DNA of 6,802 bases from an uncultured Nitrosomonadales bacterium (GCA_903934275.1 CAIZNF010000154.1:1-6802); one strand, 5' to 3'. Shown: positions 1 through 6,028, counted from the first letter of the stretch. The notes: generated by a model not told the origin, from the sequence alone. Numbers and translations: made by a program.

Positions 1-140
1 CTTGACGTTTTTGGCATGGAATGAAAATCAAGATTCCTCACTTCGTTCGGAATGACAGTTTATTATCCACAAGCAACAATTTGTTGTCGTTTGTTTTACC
101 GTTAGAGACTAAAAAACGCAGCAACTGCCTGAAAAGTCAT
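1..140. other. Non-coding flank with no recognisable gene
   Basis: No convincing reading frame, RNA gene or promoter was found here. The stretch is AT-rich and contains one short hairpin repeat (listed separately). A CAACTGC at 122-128 is the inverse of GCAGTTG at 154-160 inside the neighbouring palindromic element, so part of this flank may be debris of a similar element, but the match is only 7 bp. What lies further left is outside the window. Confidence 0.5.
31..57. repeat. Short intergenic hairpin repeat, GATTCC...GGAATGAC type
   Basis: ATTCC (33-37) pairs with GGAAT (49-53) around a loop containing CTTCGTTC. From memory, repeats of the general form GATTCCTC-ACTTCG-TTCGGAATGAC are common between genes in many environmental bacteria. 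That resemblance is recollection, not a search result. The stem is only 5 bp and no T-tract follows it, so it is not called as a terminator. GGAAT at 18-22 could pair with the same ATTCC as an alternative. Confidence 0.4.
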
Positions 141-311
141 TAACCTACAAAAAGCAGTTGTCCGCAGATTACGCAGATTTCCGCAGATTAAACAAAGAAT
201 TGCCCCGTTTAGCGTACCCACCTTTTGGGTGATGCTGCAATCATTGATAACTGCATGAAAATCTGCGTTAATCTGCGTAATCTGCGGATTGAACTGCCGT
301 TTCTAGGATTA
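141..311. repeat. 171-bp MITE-like palindromic element, copy A (CGCAGATT arms)
   Basis: The element has imperfect terminal inverted repeats. The left end (142-160) reads AACCTACAAAAAGCAGTTG and the right end in reverse complement (309-291) reads ATCCTAGAAACGGCAGTTC. Inside are three copies of CGCAGATT on the left (163, 172, 182), mirrored by three copies of AATCTGCG on the right (260, 270, 279), spaced 9 or 10 bp. The centre holds ACCCA (216-220) and TGGGT (226-230) around a 5-nt loop. There is no transposase and no credible ORF inside. A TA follows the right end (310-311) and a TA stands at 141-142, but the exact left boundary, and so any target duplication, is ambiguous. It has the same length, ends and centre as the element at 6551-6721. 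A single transcript strand could fold into a long hairpin that may act at the 3' end of the minus-strand gene. Mobility is inferred from structure only. Confidence 0.8.
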
Positions 312-944
312 AGGGCTCTCAATGGTTGGTTGCCCACGCAAACTCAACAACGCCTCCAATGCGGCGATGTCCGCATGTGTTTCCGGTTTGCGCCCCCCGT
401 TGAAGCGTGCATTTTCAGGAAGCAGCACGAGATGTGTTTGCACACCGGACTCACCGGTCAATGTATAGCTCGGCACTGTCTCATCGCGCCCGCCAAAATG
501 AACTTTCCATTCCCCATCCTCAAAAGCGAAGTTGTGTTTGAGCAAAAATAACAGCACGGCCTTTTCATCATCGCTGAACAGCAGCAAGTTAATGTCTGAT
601 TGCTCTCCCGCCGTGCCGCTCAATACCGAGCCTGTCAGGTAAGGACGAAACTCGGCCAGCAGACGCATGGTGGCCAACGCTTCTTCGCGTAGCTGACGCA
701 AAATTTCGGGGTGTGTCGCATGTTGAAATATCTGGCGAAAGCTGCGTAATGCGGTATCTATTTCCCCATTGCTTGGCAAGTGGTGTGTATCCGACGCGCC
801 CAATTGTCGTGCGGCTTTGCGTTTGGCTAATGCATGATCGGTGATACCATCCTCGGCCATTAATTTTGCGGCTTGATGCGCCAGCTGCTCGCGCATCAGA
901 TCGCGCCTGTAAAGATGATTCCCCGTGGCCTGTTCTTTGGTCAT
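309..944 (-). CDS. Hypothetical protein with a degenerate nucleotidyltransferase-fold signature
   Basis: This is a 211-residue soluble protein with no signal peptide or membrane segment. I do not recognise a named family. The first ~100 residues are helical and charged (an AKRKAARQLG stretch at 40-49). Residues 104-120 fit the Pol-beta-type nucleotidyltransferase pattern hG[GS]x(9-13)Dh[DE]h: TGS at 104-106, then SDIN at 116-119. The second acidic residue of the D-x-[DE] pair is Asn119. The likely third-carboxylate strand (about 169-176, QTHLVLLP) has His where an acid is expected. Two of three metal ligands therefore seem missing, which suggests a non-catalytic or regulatory member. The start ATG at 944 lies 8 nt after the mrcA stop with no clear Shine-Dalgarno, so translational coupling is likely; Met17 is an alternative start. 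The TAA stop is formed by the outermost bases of the 171-bp palindromic element. The ORF is certainly real-looking; the fold assignment is tentative. Confidence 0.8.
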   Translation of the reverse strand: MTKEQATGNHLYRRDLMREQLAHQAAKLMAEDGITDHALAKRKAARQLGASDTHHLPSNGEIDTALRSFRQIFQHATHPEILRQLREEALATMRLLAEFRPYLTGSVLSGTAGEQSDINLLLFSDDEKAVLLFLLKHNFAFEDGEWKVHFGGRDETVPSYTLTGESGVQTHLVLLPENARFNGGRKPETHADIAALEALLSLRGQPTIESP

Positions 945-952
945 ATCAGTTA

Positions 953-3277
953 TCAGAGCAACTGGTCTTTGATGGTATCCGCAGGGATGGTGTCCGCAGG
1001 TTTGGTTCCTTCACTGTGTGCGGGTGCAACTTGCTCGGGCGGAATATTCTCCTGATAGAAATACTCGACCAGATGGCCATTTTTGTCATGATATCCATCC
1101 TCGCTGATGCGCATGACAGTCATATTGTCCGGCATGGCGTAAGTTGCTTCCGGCACATCTTTGAGTATCTTTTCCATGTAGCTGATCCAAATCGGCAATG
1201 CCGCACCGCCGCCAGTTTCCTTGTCGCCCAAACTGCGCGGCTTGTCGAACCCCATCCATGAGATTCCAACCAGGGTAGGTTGAAAACCGCAAAACCAAGC
1301 ATCGATGGAGTCGCTGGTGGTTCCAGTTTTACCCGCCAAATCCTGGCGGCCGAGCTGCATAGCCCGGGTTGCGGTGCCGTGCCTCACAACATCCTGCATC
1401 ATGCTGACCATGGTGAAAGCATTGCGTACATCGATTACCCGATCTGCGCCTTCACCGGCTACAAGCGGCTCCGCTTTGATAAGCACGGTGCCATGGGCAT
1501 CTTCGATGCGCTGAATAAAGTAAGGCGCAACACGGAAACCACCATTGGCAAATATCGAGTAACCGGCCAACATCTGCAACGGTGTGACGGATCCGGCTCC
1601 CAGGGCCATGGTTAAATAAGGCGGATGCCTGGCGGCATCAAACCCAAACTTGGTGATGTAGTCCTGCGCATATTGCGGCGTGATGGATTGCAAAATACGA
1701 ATCGAAACCATATTTTTTGATTTGGTCAGCGCATGACGCATTCGCATCGGCCCTTCAAATTTTTCATCATAGTTCTTCGGTTGCCAGGGTTCGCTGCCGG
1801 TTTGCTCGGCATCGAACATCAAGGGTGCGTCATTGATTACCGTGGCGGGCGTAAAACCTTTTTCCAGCGCAGCGGAATAAATAAAAGGCTTCAAGCTTGA
1901 GCCGGGCTGCCGCCAGGCTTGCGTGATGCGATTGAATTGGTTGCGGCCGAAATTGAAGCCTCCGATTAGTGCATGGATGGCACCATCGCGCGGATCTGCG
2001 GAAACAAAGGCTGCCTCAACTTGAGGAAGCTGGCTTATTTGCCAAGTGTTTTTTTCATCTTTTTGCAACCGGATGACCGAGCCGACGATGATGCGTTGGT
2101 TCAATGCAACCTTGTTGCCCAAGGCGCGTTGCGCAAACTGCAAGGCATCGCCACTGATTTCGGCAATTTCCCCGCCCTTGCTATATGCGCGAACCAAATT
2201 AGGCGATGCGGCCAGCACTACGGCAGGAATCAAGTCGTCATTGTCCGATACATCCTGCAGCGCTTCTTCCAGATACTCCTCGTTGCTGCCTTTTTTCAAA
2301 TCTACAAAACTTTCCGGGCCACGATAACCGTGACGGCGGTCGTATTCCAATACACCCTTGCGGACGGCTTGGTAAGCGGCAAGCTGATCCTGTTGACGAA
2401 TCGTGGTGTAAACCTTTAATCCTTGCGTGTAAGTGTCTTCTTGATATTTTTCATAAACTGCCTGCCTGACCATTTCCGAGATGTAATCCGATTTGCCTCC
2501 AAATTCCTGATTTCCGCGTTTTATTACGATGGCTTGCTGTTGCGCGAATTGAAGCTGCTCATCATTAATGAAATTCAACTCGCGCATGCGGCGCAACACG
2601 TAAAATTGGCGCAATCTGGCGCGTTTTGGGTTAACCACCGGGGTGTATGAGGAGGGTGCCTTGGGCAGTCCGGCAAGCATGGCCGCCTCTGCGACGGTAA
2701 CTTGACCAAGGGGTTTGCCAAAATAAATTTGCGCCGCCACCGCAAAACCATAGGCGCGTTGCCCCAGGTAAATCTGGTTGCAATAAAGCTGCAAAATCTC
2801 GTCTTTGCTCAAATTCCGCTCGATTTTAAAAGCGAGCATCACCTCATTAAATTTGCGCGTCATGGTTTTTTCTTTGGATAGGAAAAAATTGCGCGCCACC
2901 TGCATGGTGATCGTGCTGGCTCCCTGCTTTGCGCCACCGGAAGTAAAGTTTGAAATTGCCGCGCGCAATACCCCCGTATAGTCGACCCCGCCATGTTGGT
3001 AAAATCGGTCATCCTCTGCTGCAAGAATGGCTTTTTTCATCATATCCGGCACTTCGGAAATATTTACCAAAGCGCGCCGTTCTTCACCGAATTCGCTGAG
3101 CAGCACGCCTTCTGCGCTGTAAACGCGCATGGGAATTTTCGGGCGATAGTCGGTGAGTGCTTCCAGCGAAGGCAGGTTCGGATAAGCCAACATAACTGCC
3201 AAGCCGAGCAATATTGTCGGCAGTAAAAACAGGGTCAGCGCGATAAGAGCAGGTAGAATCCAGCGGCGTGAAGACAT
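953..3277 (-). CDS. mrcA: Penicillin-binding protein 1A (bifunctional class A PBP)
   Basis: This inner-membrane enzyme polymerises lipid II into glycan strands and cross-links the stem peptides. It has 774 residues, in the usual range for proteobacterial PBP1A. Domains in order: a short cytoplasmic start and one membrane anchor (about 7-31); a GT51 transglycosylase (about 55-230) with the EDDRFYQHGG motif whose Glu88 is the expected catalytic base, then GASTITMQ (119-126) and RKFNEVMLA (141-149); an OB-like linker insert (about 315-425); and a transpeptidase with SSLK (nucleophile Ser460, Lys463), SKN (520-522) and KTGTT (650-654). All catalytic motifs are intact. A short Pro/Ala tail (about 750-774) contains PADTI twice. 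The gene is also called ponA. It is divergent from pilM, a conserved neighbourhood, and is followed 8 nt later by the hypothetical gene on the same strand. The ATG at 3277 is chosen because the membrane anchor follows directly; its ribosome site is weak. Confidence 0.97.
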   Translation of the reverse strand: MSSRRWILPALIALTLFLLPTILLGLAVMLAYPNLPSLEALTDYRPKIPMRVYSAEGVLLSEFGEERRALVNISEVPDMMKKAILAAEDDRFYQHGGVDYTGVLRAAISNFTSGGAKQGASTITMQVARNFFLSKEKTMTRKFNEVMLAFKIERNLSKDEILQLYCNQIYLGQRAYGFAVAAQIYFGKPLGQVTVAEAAMLAGLPKAPSSYTPVVNPKRARLRQFYVLRRMRELNFINDEQLQFAQQQAIVIKRGNQEFGGKSDYISEMVRQAVYEKYQEDTYTQGLKVYTTIRQQDQLAAYQAVRKGVLEYDRRHGYRGPESFVDLKKGSNEEYLEEALQDVSDNDDLIPAVVLAASPNLVRAYSKGGEIAEISGDALQFAQRALGNKVALNQRIIVGSVIRLQKDEKNTWQISQLPQVEAAFVSADPRDGAIHALIGGFNFGRNQFNRITQAWRQPGSSLKPFIYSAALEKGFTPATVINDAPLMFDAEQTGSEPWQPKNYDEKFEGPMRMRHALTKSKNMVSIRILQSITPQYAQDYITKFGFDAARHPPYLTMALGAGSVTPLQMLAGYSIFANGGFRVAPYFIQRIEDAHGTVLIKAEPLVAGEGADRVIDVRNAFTMVSMMQDVVRHGTATRAMQLGRQDLAGKTGTTSDSIDAWFCGFQPTLVGISWMGFDKPRSLGDKETGGGAALPIWISYMEKILKDVPEATYAMPDNMTVMRISEDGYHDKNGHLVEYFYQENIPPEQVAPAHSEGTKPADTIPADTIKDQLL
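971..1000 (-). repeat. 15-bp tandem duplication inside mrcA (PADTI-PADTI)
   Basis: GATGGTATCCGCAGG (971-985) is followed at once by GATGGTGTCCGCAGG (986-1000), 14 of 15 bases identical. Because the unit is 15 bp, the duplication keeps the frame and encodes PADTI twice near the PBP1A C-terminus, outside the catalytic domains. Confidence 0.85.
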
Positions 3278-3320
3278 GTGCAGTTGTCCGAAAGGGGATG
3301 ATAATGGTATCGTGTCCGGA

Positions 3321-3326
3321 ATTATA
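3321..3326 (-). promoter_or_regulatory. mrcA: Candidate -10 box of the mrcA promoter
   Basis: The reverse complement reads TATAAT, a perfect sigma-70 -10 hexamer, placed to give a leader of roughly 35-40 nt before the mrcA ATG. No good -35 hexamer lies 16-18 bp upstream (the bases there read about GCTCCC), and there is no extended -10 TG. The call rests on the hexamer alone. Confidence 0.35.
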
Positions 3327-3380
3327 TCGACTCTGCAAATATAGGGAGCCTCTATAAATTCAAAATCTCAAGCCAGGCAA

Positions 3381-3405
3381 GGCGCGAAATAAATTTTAGC
3401 GCGCC
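3381..3405. repeat. GC-rich inverted repeat in the divergent region
   Basis: GGCGCG (3381-3386) and CGCGCC (3400-3405) flank a 13-nt AT-rich spacer that contains AAAT and ATTT. The stem is perfect but only 6 bp. It could be a protein-binding dyad upstream of mrcA or a remnant of an intergenic repeat. No T-run follows on either strand, so a terminator is unlikely. Confidence 0.4.
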
Positions 3406-3464
3406 GTATGTAGTTTGTTACGTAAGCGATAATCACAAATAGTTCATTAGGCCAGTCACCCCTT

Positions 3465-3492
3465 GTAGGAGCTCGATAAACCGAGCTCCTGC
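3465..3492. repeat. REP-like palindromic hairpin
   Basis: AGGAGCTCG (3467-3475) pairs perfectly with CGAGCTCCT (3482-3490) around the loop ATAAAC. The stem extends outward by a T-G wobble and a G-C pair to 11 bp. The GTAGGAGCTC...GAGCTCCTGC layout resembles the REP sequences scattered between genes in Pseudomonas and related proteobacteria; that family link is by recollection. There is no T-tract, so it is not a typical intrinsic terminator, and its position between two divergent starts also argues against termination. Confidence 0.6.
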
Positions 3493-3553
3493 GCGCTAAT
3501 GGATAACCTGGGATAAAATTTACCGAGCAATGCAGCATCGCGACGGTGATTGG

Positions 3554-3589
3554 ATTTATGGAAGTTTCCTATAGTGAATCTCCATAAAT
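3554..3589. promoter_or_regulatory. Perfect 9-bp inverted repeat directly upstream of the pil promoter
   Basis: ATTTATGGA (3554-3562) and TCCATAAAT (3581-3589) are exact reverse complements separated by 18 bp. Equivalent bases of the half-sites are 27 bp apart, between two and three helical turns. The dyad ends 4 bp before the candidate -35 box of pilM. This position suits a transcription-factor operator or activator site for the pil operon, which is inference. The bound protein is unknown. Confidence 0.45.
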
Positions 3590-3592
3590 AGC

Positions 3593-3621
3593 TTTACATC
3601 ATTTATAGTTATTGCTAGGAT
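3593..3621 (+). promoter_or_regulatory. Candidate sigma-70 promoter of pilMNOP
   Basis: TTTACA (3593-3598) and TAGGAT (3616-3621) are separated by exactly 17 bp. They match the -35 consensus at 5 of 6 positions and the -10 at 4 of 6. Transcription would begin near 3628, giving a leader of about 30 nt before the pilM ATG. It is the best-spaced pair in the region. Confidence 0.5.
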
Positions 3622-3657
3622 TTAAACCACTTTATACGAAAAAGCTCGAAACAGCCT

Positions 3658-4758
3658 ATGCGCAAAGTAAATTTTGACATCCCGCTGGACTTTTTGCAGA
3701 CCAAAACTCCACCCATGATAGGCGTGGACATCAGTTCATCTTCAGTCAAAATGGTCGAGTTGAGCGAGATACCCAAAAAAGGCGGTTTCATCGTTGAACG
3801 CTACGTGATTGAACCTATCGCGAAAGATGCTATCAGCGACGGCAACATCAATAATCTTGAAGCTGTTTCGGAAAGCATTCAGCGCGCATGGAAACGGCTG
3901 GGCAGCCGCATCAAAAATGTCAGCCTGGCACTCCCCGCCGCAGCGGTCATTACCAAAAAAATCCTGCTGCCCGCCAGCTTGAGCGAAGAAGATTTGGAAT
4001 ATCAAGTCGAATCCGAAGCGAATCAATATATACCTTTCGCGTTGGAAGAAGTTAATCTGGATTTCCAGGTAATCGGCCCAGCGCCGAGCGATCCCGAAGA
4101 GGTCGAGGTGCTGCTGGCTGCCTCGCGCAAAGGGAATGTCGAAGACCGCGTTGCAGTGGCACAAGCTGCGGGTTTAAGAGCCTTGGTTGTCGATGTCGAA
4201 CCTTATGCGGCCGAGACGGCTTTTGAGCAAATACGCGCACAACTGCCTGACGGCGCAGTGGATAAGTGTGTCGCGTTGATCGATATAGGCGCAAACGTGA
4301 TGAACGTCAATGTGTTGCGCAATGGGCAATCGATATATTCAAGAGACCAGCAGGTCGGTGGCAATCAGTTAACCCAGCAGATTCAAGGAATGTTCGGCTT
4401 GTCTGCCGAAGATGCCGAGTCTGCCAAACGCAATGGCGGCTTACCGGATAACTATGAGAATGATGTTTTGACACCTTTCCGCGAGAGCGTGGTGATGGAA
4501 ATAGCCCGTGCGTTACAGTTCTTTTTCACTTCGACGCAATACGACGAGGTAGACTACATCGTACTTGCGGGCGGATGTGCCGTATTGCCCGGCATGGATG
4601 ATGCCGTGGCGACGCGTACCCAGGTGAGCACCATGGTGGCTAACCCGTTTGCCCTGATGACGCTGTCGAGCCGCATCAAACCGCGCCAATTACAAACTGA
4701 CGCGCCCTCCCTGATTGTCGCGTGCGGGCTGGCGATGAGGAGATTTGACCCGTCATGA
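3658..4758 (+). CDS. pilM: Type IV pilus assembly protein PilM (actin-like)
   Basis: PilM is the cytoplasmic actin-like member of the pilus alignment complex; it binds ATP and the N-terminal tail of PilN. The protein has 366 residues, close to the family norm. Nucleotide-site motifs are present: IGVDISSSSVKMVEL (21-35) as phosphate loop 1, LIDIGANVMNVNVL (207-220) as phosphate loop 2, and VLAGGCAVLPGM (302-313) as the adenosine loop. The SHS2-type insert lies roughly at 100-180. No signal or membrane segment is seen. The start is set by the typical run of about 20 residues (LDFLQTKTPPMIGVD) before the first motif; Met20 would remove it. No strong Shine-Dalgarno precedes the ATG. It is the first gene of the operon, divergent from mrcA, and its TGA overlaps the pilN start. 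Confidence 0.97.
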   Translation: MRKVNFDIPLDFLQTKTPPMIGVDISSSSVKMVELSEIPKKGGFIVERYVIEPIAKDAISDGNINNLEAVSESIQRAWKRLGSRIKNVSLALPAAAVITKKILLPASLSEEDLEYQVESEANQYIPFALEEVNLDFQVIGPAPSDPEEVEVLLAASRKGNVEDRVAVAQAAGLRALVVDVEPYAAETAFEQIRAQLPDGAVDKCVALIDIGANVMNVNVLRNGQSIYSRDQQVGGNQLTQQIQGMFGLSAEDAESAKRNGGLPDNYENDVLTPFRESVVMEIARALQFFFTSTQYDEVDYIVLAGGCAVLPGMDDAVATRTQVSTMVANPFALMTLSSRIKPRQLQTDAPSLIVACGLAMRRFDPS

Positions 4759-5339
4759 TACGTATAAACTTATTACCGCATCGGGCCGAAAAACGCCGTG
4801 CCCGCCAAATTCAATTTGCCGCGCTGGGTACGATTTCCGTGATACTGGGCGCATTATTGGTTGGATTTGTTCATGTCACAATCAGTGGCCGGATATCCCT
4901 TCAGGAAAGACGCAACGAATATCTGAAACAGGAAACGGCAAAACTGGATAAGCAAATTGCGGAAATCAAAAAACTGCGCGAAGAAACCGCCTCCTTGCTT
5001 GAGCGCAAAAATGTCGTTGAAAATCTGCAAAGCACGCGTTCTGATGTGGTGCATCTGCTGGATCAGATGTTACACATCCTGCCGGATGGCGTTTATCTCA
5101 AAACTCTCAAACAAACAGGCAACAAAATCAATATATCCGGCTATGCGCAAACCAATGCGCGTATCTCGACATTGATGCGCGCCGTCGAAAGCTCTGATTG
5201 GCTGGATTCGCCCTCTCTGGGAGAAATCCATGCCTCCAGCGCGAACGGCACACGCGTAAGTGAATTCACGCTGACATTCAATTTGGCCAAAACCAAAAAG
5301 GCTGTCACTCCGGCCAAACCAGCTGGCGCAAAGGGCTAA
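4755..5339 (+). CDS. pilN: Type IV pilus assembly protein PilN
   Basis: PilN is a bitopic inner-membrane protein that links cytoplasmic PilM to periplasmic PilO. It has 194 residues. The cytoplasmic start MIRINLLPHR carries the conserved INLLP motif (4-8), which docks into PilM in studied homologues. One membrane helix (about 21-43) is followed by a coiled coil (about 46-95) rich in Glu, Lys and Leu, then a small alpha/beta domain (about 96-178) and a Lys/Ala/Pro tail (179-194). The ATG overlaps the pilM stop as ATGA, so the two are translationally coupled. A purine-rich GAGGAGA at 4737-4743 lies about 11 nt upstream of the ATG and could serve as ribosome site. The start is supported by the INLLP motif, which is normally within the first ten residues. 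Confidence 0.96.
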   Translation: MIRINLLPHRAEKRRARQIQFAALGTISVILGALLVGFVHVTISGRISLQERRNEYLKQETAKLDKQIAEIKKLREETASLLERKNVVENLQSTRSDVVHLLDQMLHILPDGVYLKTLKQTGNKINISGYAQTNARISTLMRAVESSDWLDSPSLGEIHASSANGTRVSEFTLTFNLAKTKKAVTPAKPAGAKG

Positions 5340-5344
5340 GTGCC

Positions 5345-6028
5345 ATGATGAAATTAGACGACCTGAAAAATCTGAACCCGAAGAACCCCGGCGCATGGCC
5401 GCTGCCCGCAAAGATTATTGCTTTCGCCGCCCTGTTTCTGGGTGTAGTGGTGGCTGGCGCATTGTTTGACTGGCAGGATCAGTGGGAGAGTTTGCAGAAA
5501 ATCGAAAAAGAAGAATCCGTGCTCAAAGATGCTTTTTTAGTCAAGAAAAAAGAAGCGATCAATCTGGATCTGATCAAAAAACAATTGGAGGAAACAAAAG
5601 AGTCCTTCGGTGCGCTGCTCAAACAATTGCCCAGCAAATCGGAAATGGATGCGTTGTTGACGGATATCAATCAGGCGGGTTTGGGGCGCGGCTTGCAATT
5701 TGAATTGTTCCGCCCCGGCGTGGAAAAAGTGACGGGAGCATTTGCCGAGCTGCCCATCACCATTAAAGTGACCGGCAATTACGATGACCTCGGCAAATTC
5801 TCCAGCGACATCGCAATGCTGCCACGTATCGTCACGCTCAATGAGATATCGGTAAATCCATTTGGCGCGAGCACTGGCGGCCCAGTCGCGTTATCTATGG
5901 ATGCCATCGCAAAAACTTTCCGGTATCTTGATCAGGAAGAAACGGCCTCTCAGAAGAAGGCAGACAAACCGCTGGTAAAACCAGCCGCAGCCCCTGCTAA
6001 ATCGGGCGGGCACGGGGGGGGTGCGTAA
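5345..6028 (+). CDS. pilO: Type IV pilus assembly protein PilO
   Basis: PilO is a bitopic inner-membrane protein that pairs with PilN through coiled coils and ferredoxin-like periplasmic domains, and binds PilP. It has 227 residues. A short cytoplasmic arm (LDDLKNLNPKNPGAWPL, 4-20) is followed by a membrane helix (about 23-41), a coiled coil (about 45-95) and the globular domain (about 98-195) with LPITIKVTGNYDDLGKF (136-152). The tail (about 197-227) is Lys/Pro/Ala-rich and ends in GGHGGGA. Two ATGs occur in a row (5345, 5348). AAGGG at 5331-5335 sits 9 nt before the first, which fits either. It begins 5 nt after the pilN stop. The final codons contain a run of eight G, and the TAA shares a base with the pilP ATG. 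Confidence 0.95.
   Translation: MMKLDDLKNLNPKNPGAWPLPAKIIAFAALFLGVVVAGALFDWQDQWESLQKIEKEESVLKDAFLVKKKEAINLDLIKKQLEETKESFGALLKQLPSKSEMDALLTDINQAGLGRGLQFELFRPGVEKVTGAFAELPITIKVTGNYDDLGKFSSDIAMLPRIVTLNEISVNPFGASTGGPVALSMDAIAKTFRYLDQEETASQKKADKPLVKPAAAPAKSGGHGGGA
6014..6021 (+). repeat. G8 homopolymer at the end of pilO, just before pilP
   Basis: Eight consecutive G encode the Gly run near the PilO C-terminus and end 6 nt before the pilP ATG. GGGGG can pair with the CCUCC of 16S rRNA using one G-U wobble, so the tract may double as the pilP ribosome site. The pilO and pilP frames differ such that one added G, or a -1 ribosomal shift, would continue PilO directly into PilP. Confidence 0.8.

Larger units (their letters stand above)
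3278..3657. other. Divergent mrcA-pilM intergenic region (380 bp)
   Basis: There is no gene in this stretch. It separates the starts of mrcA (leftwards) and pilM (rightwards) and must hold the promoters of both. In order from the mrcA side it contains a TATAAT-like -10 box, a GC-rich inverted repeat, a REP-like hairpin, a perfect 9-bp inverted repeat and a -35/-10 pair facing pilM. These are listed separately. I saw no riboswitch or small RNA that I could support. Confidence 0.7.

Noticed and set aside
122..160. CAACTGC/GCAGTTG 7-bp inverted repeat as a separate hairpin
   Set aside because: The right half is part of the element end and the match is too short to stand alone; at most it is debris of another element.
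141..311. Iterated CGCAGATT units read as a CRISPR array
   Set aside because: Units are only 8 bp with 1-2 bp between them and are mirrored on the other side; there are no spacer-length unique segments and no cas genes.
225..551. Plus-strand ORF of 108 codons crossing copy A
   Set aside because: It begins inside the palindromic element (its NLRNLRI stretch is just the arm repeat) and then runs antisense to the 211-residue minus-strand gene; there is no ribosome site.
1973..2419. 148-codon plus-strand ORF opposite mrcA
   Set aside because: It is antisense to the conserved PBP1A coding sequence; the protein shows no recognisable features.
3465..3492. Intrinsic terminator
   Set aside because: The stem is strong but no T-run follows on either strand, and the site lies between two divergent gene starts.
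3611..3625. CTAGGATT upstream of pilM as a third copy of the palindromic element end
   Set aside because: The 8-bp match lacks the adjoining AACTGC and any arm repeat or partner end; it is better explained as the -10 region of the pil promoter.
3742..4164. 140-codon minus-strand ORF opposite pilM
   Set aside because: It is a shadow of the clearly recognised pilM frame with no independent support.
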